Shown piece by piece: positions 34,585 through 46,756 of a DNA stretch of 64,000 bases. The DNA is taken from contig NC_054741.1 in the NCBI RefSeq assembly GCF_018143015.1, positions 55,319,048 through 55,383,047 of the forward strand, in the 5' to 3' direction. Each line of letters begins with the position of its first letter. Within the stretch, counting starts at the first letter, position 1. This DNA is from Lytechinus variegatus (taxonomy: Eukaryota; Echinodermata; Echinoidea; Temnopleuroida; Toxopneustidae). The position numbers and the translations under genes are program-made. The notes under the pieces were generated by a model that was not told the origin of the DNA, ran no database searches, and worked only from the letters and a program-made list of their open reading frames with translations.

Positions 34585-35222
34585 ATCCAAATAATCCTAC
34601 TAAAGACAGATTTTCCACTCTCTATTTATGTTTTGATATAATTTTAATCTTCCATCATATTCTGCAAGTAAGATGAAATTATCACTTAGCCCCACTCAGC
34701 CCATATACCGAGTAGACCGTCTTGAAATTAAAGGATACCTAATTTATGAATAAAATCGAGCAACCTATACATTATCTAGCCCAAATATGAACTTAAACAT
34801 AATCATACATACCGCTATTCCCCCTGTAGTGTCCTCCAGCACCTGTTTTTATTCTCACTAGTATATTTCTACATTTTATAATCATTAGGGGTGCGTTTTC
34901 TTATTTCAACTGTCCAACGCGTTATCACCTTAAATTCTTAGACTAATTAACGTCGATTAAGAAATTAGAAGGCGTGAAGGAATGTTCATTTTCCCACACT
35001 TTATCACTGTATCTTTTTAAATGGGTATTTGTTTCTTGAAGATTTTGTTAGCGAACAACTGTAATTTGAGGAGTGCGTCCAGCACCAAACGGGCAGCTAG
35101 CTCTGATGGGATATTTTAACCTAGTTCTGCACAGGCGCTCCAGGTTTTCGCGGTAGTAATAATCGGAAACAAATTCAGGTTTCGGTATAGGCCTACGCAA
35201 GACTCCCTGCAAATGCTTCAAG

Positions 35223-38200
35223 ATGGTTTGGTGCAAAGGAATTGTTCTTGTATTTGGGATTTTGGCGTTCTTTTGTGGATCAATACTTGCTGTTTTAGGT
35301 CCTGGAGACAAATATAATGGGTAAGTGTATTTGGTAATACCTCGGTCACATTTGTTCTACGGTGGCCGTCCGGCGAGTCGCAAACAGCCGTTTTCATATT
35401 TTTTGTACCAGTTTAATATGGGTGGTTTGAATAAAAATGAATAAAACGGCTGTTTTCGACTCGCCTTACAGCCGCCGTAGAGCAAATATGACCGAGGTAT
35501 TAAATGCATCGACTTTCCTTGATTAACCATAGATTATGACGATGAAAATAAACAAGGAAAATATTTTTCAAATAGCTTTTTAGCAGTCTCATCAGTATCA
35601 TTTTTTTTACCATATTGTACACTGAATTATTCATACCCCCAATTTCTCTGTTAGGTTACATCGGCCTACTTTACTTTGTGCAGTTTTGTTATTTAATTGT
35701 TAGATTTAATTTTTATTTTATTTTTTCATTTTGAGATACGTCTTCCTTCAACCATGCATCAACAATTTATTCCTACTATGTATTTTTATCTTCCGACATA
35801 ACACTCTATTCTGTCAATGTGAATAATATTTTAATTCATGAAGTAAATAAAACAAACAGGTGATCATAGATGTAACCTATATTCTGATTACATTGTCAGG
35901 AATTGGTTTGAAACACGAATTTAAACAGAATGAAATAGTGGTGGGGTGTGGCAGTCCCTGATAATTTAAAACATTAAGAATCGATATTAGATTTTTTTAA
36001 AGACAAAAGACGAGGTTTAAATCAAGGTACGAAAATACCATGAATTTTCTGTTTTCATCTCTCTCTGTTTCCATCTTTCCCCTTTCCTTCAGTTTCTTTC
36101 ATTTGTCCCGCTTAGTAATTTTCTGTATTTTCTGTCTTCCTTACATTAAATCGCTAATTCTTTCTTTCCATATTCATCTACGTGTTTCTAGACTTTTAAA
36201 AGGGATTGGTAAAAATCAACTATTTCATTGCTTGGAATCTACCAGAATTTGGGTTGATATTGGTCATCGGTCGGACACCGTTATGCATCACCTACACATT
36301 ACTTCTGTTAGTTTGACCATATCCTTTTTACGGGGATTGAGCAACTTTGTTGAGATTTGTAAAAAAAAAGCTGAGCTTTAAGACCCAACATGCTGTCATT
36401 GCATCCAATAAAGTTTCAAGAGAAAACTCTGAAAATTATATTTCATCATCATCATTATTATAATCATGCTTCGATAAATACAAATGATTAGTAACATCCA
36501 TAACCTACAGTGCTAAAATTAAAACTTAAGCATCCAAATGGGCGCTGATGACTGCGGTCAACATCATTGCAGCAATATTGTAAGCGACCGATCAACTTCA
36601 AATTATCAGGCGATTCCTGTCTGACCTATTAAGGTTTGCAGTTACACTGTTAGAAAATTTATCCTTAAAATAAAAGAAGTTCATGCAGCGGAGTCTCGAG
36701 AACACCTGTAATCTTACCAGATCATATAAAATTACAGAAAATTGATATTTGGTGTGTGGAACCTTACAAATTTCCTTTAATAAAACACAATCATTTTCCC
36801 CTTTTAAACAGACCTGTTATGTTAAATTGCAGACAAATTCCTGTTATATGAATTTACAGAATGATTCTGTTATTGCTTTCTGCAAAATCTTCCTATTTCT
36901 GTAAAATCAGGTATTTTTTTAACAGTGTATGTTTTCAATATTTTCTGTGGGAGAGAGAAGAAACAGTCGATCCTGAATTAAATTAATAAACCCGTCTAGG
37001 GGTGCCCTTATCTTTAAATTTCCACTTATACCTCCATGTTTGTATTAACCATACAGATATCAAGTTTGGCGCGTAGTACCTACCAACGTAGACCAAATCA
37101 GAAGTCTCATTAAACTCGAGCACAACTTCGATGGATTCGATTTAGTAAGTTACACAATTTATTTACTTGGATCGTGGGAATTAAAACAATCAAATCTAAA
37201 TTACAATTAATGACTGAAAGTGATAATGACCCCTGTTCCACCGGATTTCCTAAGTAGACTCGAGTAGGTTTCTAATTCGATGTAAACGCAAAAACCTACC
37301 CGAGACACCCTCTCAGCAAACTTATCTCGGATCCACTGGCGTAAATCCGCGTTGATGGGTGGGGGGGGGACTAAAACATTTTGGCTTTTTTTGCAATCAA
37401 GTTTTTAGATATGCAAGGAATTGTCATTGATATGTCCACAGTGGCGTACCGTGGGTCACGGCTTGGGGAGGGGGGCACCAGCAAAATGTTTGAATCACCG
37501 AGTGAGCGCGCTCAGTTGCCAGTTACACTGACCTAAGTTTTCTGGACAATGTCATTAAACGGATATGCATCTCACTGATCAAATAATGCGAGCGCGAAGA
37601 ACGAGCTGAAATTTTTTCATATTCACACCCATAAAAAGAGACATTATAATCAAATTTGTGTAATCATGATAGGTACCTGTCTCGCTAAACAATACGAGCG
37701 CGAAGCGCGAGCTGAAGTTTTTGTATATTTTGACCCCAAACAGCGAGATTTTTAGGAATATATTATAGGAACCCATTAAGAGTATGCATATCTCACCATA
37801 GTCATCTAATGCGAGTGTCAAGCGCTTGCTGGTTTATAAGAATTACATTTGAACACATGAAACAATTTTTGTAGCCATTGCAATCATGATTATCATCTCA
37901 CTAATCAAATATTGCGAGCGCGAAGCGCGAGCTGGAAATTTAGATAATTCAACCCTGAAGTAGGGCATTCTAATGTTTCTTTGTAGGAATTAACTAGGAC
38001 CATACGTATTTCATTATCCAAATGATGCGAGCGCGAAGCGCTAGCTGAAAATTTTTTGATATTCAGATCAGAAGGGACAGTTTAAGGACTGATTTTAGGA
38101 ATTCATGAAGAGCAGACATATCTCACCAATCCACTAATGCGAACGTAATCACGGACAGGAAATGTTTCATATATACGAAGACTTTAACATGGGGCAATCA

Positions 38201-41200
38201 CTTTTTGAGTCATGAAAACGAAGCATATGCCACTACATAAAACAATGATAACTCAAGTGCTAGGAAATATATTTGGTTTATATTGACTTGAAAACGGGAT
38301 GTTTCAGTACAACAGGATTATATATCTCGTTAATAGACAATGCAAGCGCCGGGAACAATGAAAACGTAGGCCCTGGGCAAATTATGTTTCATGAAGTTTT
38401 GATAAAAATGTTTCTTATGTAATGTAACATAACATAATTATAATATAACATTATAATGAATAATATTTTCTTCTTTTCCCACTATACGTTTCTCTTCCTT
38501 TCTCCCTCTTTTCTCATTTTCCCCCTTTTCCCCGTTTTTTGGGTTTTTGTTCATCCGATGGGGGGGGCACGTGACCCCCATGCCCCCCGTAGTTCACGTC
38601 ACTGTATGTCCATATGGCAAATACCCCTCCAATATTATTATCCTCTTTATCCCATGATGGATTAATGGTTTATTAGAGATTACATTAAAAAAAAATGAAA
38701 TTCCATCTTAATCCCTTCCCAAAGATCCCAACATTAATGATTTGGAAGAAACGGGAATTTCTCTTCAATGTTATAATAAGGACATAAGTATTTCGTTTGG
38801 AAATGGTGAACTGGCTCGTTATTTGCATTTTATGATTCAATAATATTGTTTTATTTGTTAAGCGGTATTTCAGGAAGAATTTTCACCAATAAAACAATTA
38901 TCTCTTGTGATTTTTTTTTCATTTCTTTCGTAAAAAGTGGGGGATGATTGTAAAGGATATATCCCCCCACCCCCGGGATTTACGCTAGTGCTCGGATCAA
39001 CTAACAATGTGTTCCAAGACCGGTCTCGGGGCGCCCCGAGACTGCTTTGGACGCTTTGGATTCGGTGTAAACGCAAACCCGCCCGAGACTGGTCCGAAAC
39101 AGGTTCGCTTGATACGCTCCATGTGGAAAGATTACATAGCGCGCGCTTGGAGCCCTTCCAAACCTTAGACAGCTTTGGTAAAGTCGGTGCAAACGCGTAG
39201 ATAGCTGTCTCGGGGCTCCCCGAGACTCGGAACGATTCCGGTGTAATAAGGGGTCAACAATTTAGGTCAGCTTTTTTAAAATCAGTCTCGAGTCTGGTTT
39301 CCCCCCCAAAAAATCAAGAATCCTACATATTCAGTTAGCGTTTCATCAATATTTTTATCCGACAAGTTGTCAGATCTGACATCTTTCCATGATTTTGATT
39401 GGCTGAGAGGCACTGTTCCTATGGTAACTGTCGGATAAAATGGGACTTGTCGGATTAAACGTCGACAAGTCCTTTCATGAAACGCCCTCCCCCCCTTCTC
39501 ATTATTGCCGATGCTTTACTGTTTATATGTTTTTTTATCAATAACGGGGGTCTATGATGACAAAATCTGTGCTTGCAACTCCGCGAATTCGACTGGCGAA
39601 TACGAATTTTTGTGGGCTATTGGAACTTTCGAGCTTAGCCCGAGTCACACTGCGAAAGGCTGAGCAGAGACTTTTTTTTAGTAAATTGCCAAACGATTAT
39701 GGAGTTCTTTGAATATAGTGTGATGTGCTTGTAAAGACAATTGGACAATATCTGGCTACTTAGTAGGTATATAGTCCTATCACAAAATATTTCAGCCTAA
39801 AACATGAATTACACGTATGGTATTCAAAATTTTCAGACTTAACATTTAATCCAAGTATGCCATTATGCATTCGTAAAAAAAAAAACATTTGAAAGAATAT
39901 CAAGCGTGGGAAATACTAAAGCCCTTTGAACATACATTAAACTTTTTTCATGAATTATGTTTTCGTCTCTTGTAGTTTCTTGGTCAAGATATCATAAAAA
40001 GCAAAAAGGCAATAGTGAGAAACATAATTGAGTATGTAGGATTCTTGATATTTGTAAAAAAAAAATAAAGCATGATAAAAATATTTCTAAACATTTAACA
40101 CAAAAAACGAAGACAATAAACTTTCTATATTGCTTTTAATTCGAGTTTATCGAGGTTCACATAGCGAAACATTCGTAGTTCTAGTTTATTATAATGATTT
40201 GTTCTTCACTTTTAATGACTTACAGGGGTCTGCGTGTAATACATATTTTTTCTTTACAAGTCAATGACAAAGTATATAATTAGTTATTCTTCATAAATTA
40301 TGAATTGCTATAGATATACTGCGAGTTCAGGCATCGGTATTTTGTGTATTTCTGAAACCCTTCAACGCTGTGTTATTTGGTGTTTTAGTTTCCCCCATGA
40401 CGAAATATATGACAGTCCAATAGATTTGTTAAAAATCTGAGAATTAGAAAAATGGGATGAAATAAAGTAAATTGTAAGAACAAGCACAGATGCGATGCCA
40501 ATGTATCCAAACCTTGCTATTTGGATTGCTTATTCTGAAAGATCATCACCGTATATATTGACAGCAGTATGGCGTCGCACAGTTCTTTTTTTTTCTTTAC
40601 AAGTCAATGACAAAGTATATAATTAGTTATTCTTCATAAATTATGAATTGCTATAAATATACTGCGAGTTCAGGCATCGGTATTTTGTGTATTTCTGAAC
40701 CCTTCAACGCTGTGTTATTTGGTGTTTAGTTTCCCCCATGACGAAATATGTGACAGTCCTATAGATTTGTTAAAAATCTGAGAATTAGAAAAATGGATGA
40801 AATAAAGTAAATTGTAAGAACAAGCACAGATGCGATGCCAATGTATCCAAACCTTGCTATTTGGATTGCTTATTCTGAAAGATCATCACCGTATATATTG
40901 ACAGCAGTATGGCGTCGCAACAGTTCTTTTTTTTTCTTAACAAGTCAATGACAAAGTATATAATTAGTTATTCTTCATAAATTATGATTGCTATAAATAT
41001 ACTGCGAGTTCAGGCATCGGTATTTTGTGTATTTCTGAAACCCTTCAACGCTGTGTTATTTGGTGTTTTAGTTTCCCCATGACGAAATATATGACAGTCC
41101 AATAGATTTGTTAAAAATCTGAGAATTAGAAAAATGGGATGAAATAAAGTAAATTGTAAGAACAAGCACAGATGCGATGCCAAAGGTGTATCCAAACCTT

Positions 41201-44200
41201 GTTATTTGGATTGCTTATTCTGAAAGATCATCACCGTATATATTGACAGCAGTATGGCGTCGCACAGTTCTTTTAGATTGGAACAGTTATTACTTTTTTT
41301 CTTATTTCAAGTTCAAGTGATCAGGCATGTGATAACATCTACCAGTCCTAGACATGTAACATTGCTGTTCAGTAAAGAAGCTATGCTAAAAATCCGAGTT
41401 GATACGTTAAAAACACTATTCTCCAACCTTGTATACTATAAGAACCTTTATTACAAGAAATGATCATAATTGTTTAAATTTACTCAAGAGATTTGAAATC
41501 TAAACAGTAATTTCCCATATCCTACATTGATATTGTTTGTAATATTGAATTATTTTTCTGGTGACTTTTTTATGACTAATTTTTAACCAAACCTCCGACT
41601 TGGTTTAACAAAACTGATTAACAATGTCGCTCGGGATGCTTTATGAATGCAGTATACTACCTCCACACAAATTTAAAACACATTTTTAGGCCTGTAGAAT
41701 TATAGAATGGAATTAGACAACCACCCAGGCTGAAGAATTAGGGGATAACGTGTAAAGATGTGACTTTCAGAGCCTCGTACGTTTCTCTCCCGGATTTTTC
41801 GATGTACGCCGAGCTGATAATGAAACTCCTCGTATTACGAAGCTCCACGGCGTACGAGTGAACAATGCCAAGCTCTCCGTACGTCCAATCAACGCTCGAC
41901 CCATGCGCCTCATCTACGTAACAATAATGATGAAAAGTAGACAAACATGCAGTGTTTAGTACATAATATGCAAAAGAATTATTTACATTTTGAACTCCTT
42001 GATGATCTTGATCATGATAATCATGAGAATATTTTTTTACAGTGAAAATGATGATCATGATAATGATAATAATTATGATAATGATGAAATAGTGGTGGTA
42101 TGGTATTAGTGATTTTGATGGTATGCATGGTGATAACGTTCACGGTATGGCATCGCTTCGGTTCAGTTTATTTTGCTTTTCAACAAACAATCATGGACAT
42201 ATACATGGTAAGGAATTGAGTATGACCCTAGTTTTGATGGGTTACACTTTGTAATTCCGAAGGTTCGTGATTCCGAAAACGAAATAAAGTTCGTTGTTCC
42301 GAAAACGCGGGCACAAATTTTTGAAATGCTTTTCTGTCAGCGCCATGAGCACTGAAATGTTTACCCCAGTGCGCTATATAAGTAGCCGCTATTATCATGA
42401 TTATTGTTATCATCATCATCATTATTATGGTCAATTTTGAGCACTTATTTGATTTTTACGCGGGCTTGAAAATACGCGCGCTTCATGGTTTTTGTCTACT
42501 TTCGTCGATATGTTCCGTCGACTCGGAAGTTTAATAATGTGATGTAAATATTTATAGTGATCCGTAATGTTGAGTGATCATTGATGGAATTTAACAAACG
42601 GCGCCTTGAAGACTTTGTTATGACCTGATGACATTGAAAAAGGTTCGCTGCACATATCCATAGTAACCTCCATAGATGACATGAAAGTGAGTATGGTGAA
42701 GGAAGTGGTCGATTTCGAGATAATGAAGGGGAAAATGGCTATTAGATTAAAACAAAATGATAGAGATGATTCCGACGAAATTGATAATAGTGATGATAAG
42801 AATAGTAATAATAATGAAGATAACAATAATAAAAGGTATTTTTCTAGCGCACTTATTATCCAATAAGTGATCTGTCATACAGACAAACAATAATCCTTAT
42901 TTACCCAAGCAAGGTAGCCGCTGATGCTATAACTGATCTTCCACACAGCAAAATCTGTGGTGTTAACCGGTGTACATAGAGGACCACACCAGTTATTTTA
43001 CACCGTGTTAAATTGTCAGTGCTATTTTAACACCTATAGGTTATATTGTAACACCACTGGTTGTTACATTTACACTATTTGGTGTTTTGGTAAATCTCGA
43101 GGGTGTAATTTTAACACCTCAGGGTGTGGTCCTCTATCAACACCAACTGGTGTCAGTTTTAACACCACAGTTTTACAGTGCAGAAGGCGGCCTGCATGAC
43201 AGGGCCTTTTCACATGTGAATCTTAAATCATCATTGTAATTATGACTGCAATTCGTCTGTAGAATAATCGGACCTTTCACACGCTCACTCGAAAACTGTG
43301 GTTTGAATTCGAATTCCCGAGCAAAGGCGGTATGTGTCAATAATGATAATATTATTCATTTTTTGTTCTAATTTTCATAGTCACCATCAACAATGTTATT
43401 GTTATTATCAACAAATTGTAATTATCTTTATTATTATTGGTATATATTGATATTATTATCATTGTCATTATTACTATAATTATTATCATTATTGTCATTA
43501 TTACTACTAATATTATTAGTATTATTTTAATTATTATTTGTACAACTGTTATCATTGTTATCAATATTTATCACTAAGGAATATCCAAACAAATGAAATA
43601 CATTACTCACATATAACTGTAGCAATTGGACCCAAATTGGTGTGGTACACTGTTTCGCCATCATACACACTTTGCAGTGCTTCTACTGACCTAGTAGCCA
43701 CATCAATCTGGGAAGAAGAAGCAGAAGAGCAAGAAGAAGAGGAATGAGAAGAAGAAGAAGTTTTCCATTGTTTATTTTGTAACATAATAATAAATCGATA
43801 AGAAATTAATGACATAAATTTTACACAAGCAAAGTCATATACGCTACAATGCAGGTAGGAATTACTGAAATCGTTTATTCCTCGGGAGGCAGAACGATTA
43901 TGTATAGGACTACAAAACGAGCAATTTATAGTGTCATCGTAGGTTGAAATTGTGACATGAACACTCGATTTCGAAGTAATTATGAGACATCTATGAATAT
44001 AATGGAAATTTGGTCATCGTCAAATTCCCTCCAAGTGCTCGTTCCTGTATTACATATTTGCTTTCTACTATACATTATTTGCAAAATTGCGTAAAATTGT
44101 GTACGCCCAAAAGCGCATCTGCGTATAAATAACGCATGCACGGTTTTATTTGTCAGTCTTCCTTTATTGAAATTTCTTCAATGTTTCTAGTCAAAGGAGT

Positions 44201-46701
44201 ACCCTTAACTCAAAATAATAGGATATGAACAGATAAAGAAAAATCAGACAAACAAAACACTAAAAATTTGATAAAGATTGGACTAGGAATTACGAAGTTA
44301 TGGCTTTTTCAAGATGAACATTCAGTGAGCAAACTGCATATCCCCTCTTGTTCGTTTGTAGTTTATTATATGAATTCGGTTTATTCATTTTTTTCCTCCA
44401 ATAGCTAACAAGGAAATCGCTTGACAAATTATTTAGTGCATTCGAAATCATTTGCTCCAATTATATTTCATTATAAGGGAGACATATCATTCACACATGA
44501 CATGAAAAACAAGAAAACAATTATGATTTCATGTTATAGCATAAAGGAAAGTGGGATGTAATATCATCGGCCCGTCTCATGAATATTCATGACGACACGT
44601 TTATAGTTTATTATATGAATTCGGTTTATTCATTTTTTTCCTCCAATAGCTAACAAGGAAATCGATTGACAAATCATTTAGTGCATTCGAAATTATTTGC
44701 TTCAATCACATTTCATTATAAGGAAGACATATTATCATTCACACATGACATGAAAAACAAGAAAACAATTATGATTTCATGTAATAGCATAAAGGAAAGT
44801 GGGGATGTAATATCATCAGCCCGTCTCATGAATATTCATGACGACATGCATGAAACTGTTTTGACAATAGTATATTGCTAATCTTAAAAAATAAATAACT
44901 TAGCTATCTATTATCAGATTTTGATGTTATGTCATTATAAGGGAGATATATCATTCACGCATGTATGAAAAACATGAAAACAAGTATGATTTAATGTAAA
45001 AGCATAAAGGAAAGTGGGGATGTGACATCAGCACGAATGACAAAACATGAAATATTTGTTTTCTATAACAAACGATATGTAGACAAAGTGTAACTAGACC
45101 AAATCATCTGGTCTATGAAGGAAAAGGACTAGAACTAGACGCAGTGCTGCGGGTATACGCGCATGCAGTTACTGTCTTGTTTGGGATCCATTCAGTGCAC
45201 TGTCGGCTTTCTTGGTCGAGCGAGCAAACATATAAATAAACCTAACAAAAAAGTTCTCAGCCTCAAAATAATAAGTACATTTCGTCCACGAACAATTTTG
45301 ACAAGCAAAAAGAAAACAAAAAAGGAAAATAATAATAAGGTCTTTACTTTCAAGGGGGGGCACACTTCAGTTTAAACGCCATTTTTCATTATAAATTCTC
45401 ATTGTGCCTCTCGAGGGTGGGGGCACGGCCCCGGATCCTCCCGTGCTAACAATAGTCACCTGTTCGGCGTAGTCTGGTGGTAAAGTCTCTGTGTATCCAC
45501 ATGGAGTCATCCACATCTCACCATATGCGTGAAAGTCGATGAAAGCAAGAACGCCACGATCATTGTTAAGTTTTTGTATGTAATCGGTCACCGAGGAGAC
45601 TTCAATTTCGGAAAATGCGTTAGGACCGGGTATGTCTCTGAACACTTAATCGAGGATGCAACTAAAGACATGTAGAAGATAAGAAAATTAATTAATTGTG
45701 AGCATATTCATTACACGGACAATATTAACAATCGTCCAAAAAATACATCTTATTGAAATGTGTTATAATCGGTAAATCATGATTTCTTTTCTAAGATTTT
45801 GTTTTCTTTATTTTGGAAGAAATAAGTATTGGGTTCATCATCTCAAGATACGATTAAATACAATTCAATAGGCAGTAAAGAGTCAAACTGTAATTTGAAA
45901 AAGGTCGTTGCTCTAAAAAATGAAGGTGAACACGCTTATAAAACAAAAATGACAAGCATAAGGGGAAAAAATTTTGATCCAAAATAAAGGTGATTTTGGT
46001 CAAATTTCTACTTTTTGGTACAACAACTTTATTTTCAAAAGGTGATGCCAATGGTGTATAACCCCCGAGATAAATATTTGGATGTGTTTCAGCACGCCAT
46101 GTAGCACCCCCGCTTCCCAGGGCAATGTAAAGAGGCAGACCCCTCCCTTGCTCTAGGGGGGCGCGGAACGGTTTTCTAAGTTGGGCTGACCATGCAAAAA
46201 ATCACAATCATATATGGTCATTTTTACGTTTTTGTACACGGTTTTGGAAAAAAGTGCGGGGCTGAACCCCCCCCAACAGCCCTCCGCTTCCGTGGCCCCT
46301 GGCTCTCTGTACCTATATCCCCTCCACAGCCCTATCGCTCTCTCTTTCACTCCTCCCATTCCATCCCCCTTTTTTTGTATATAATGTACAATATAGGCTT
46401 ATGGCTTATGCATGAAATATTTTAAGAGAAAACCAGCAGTGGTTTATATACACTGTAAAAATCATTGCGTAACATTTTAACCAGCGCAAGGGTAATTATG
46501 TGTCCAACCGATTTGGGGCAGTATATTACCCAATGCGGGAAGCATGTTTTCCAGTAAGATTTTTAAAAAAGCAGCACTTACTTTAGAATGGGCAAAATTT
46601 TCATCAAACTGCATAAATAAAATTGCCCAAAAGAAATGCCCAATGTTGGTTGGACACATAATTACCCTCATGGAGCATTTTTACCCAGTTTTTTTTTAGT
46701 A

Positions 46702-46756
<55 letters not shown>

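Larger units (their letters stand above)
29905..35077 (+). repeat. Tandem segmental duplication upstream of CP4
   Basis: Two diverged copies, about 29905-32985 and 32986-35077. Shared blocks include ATTGCTCCGCT (30020 and 33057), CTTACTGACGAACCCA-like sequence (30187 and 33566), GTCGATGAGCGGCGTGTTTT (31251 and 34033), CCGCCAGTTAAACCGACTGG (31347 and 34142) and GTGCGTTT...CAACTGTCCAACGCG (32797 and 34889). Both copies end in TTTGTTTCTTGAAGATT...ATTTGAGGAG. Elements sit at different sites in the two copies, so each copy gives an empty site for the other. The right copy ends 145 bp before the CP4 start codon, so the duplicated unit includes CP4-proximal sequence. Confidence 0.75.
28871..35222. 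other. Intergenic region between CP2 and CP4
   Basis: About 1 kb of unremarkable AT-rich sequence (28.9-29.9 kb), then a tandem segmental duplication (29905-35077) loaded with inserted elements, then about 145 bp of unique sequence leading to CP4 exon 1. The open frames here are short and show no family resemblance. Confidence 0.55.
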
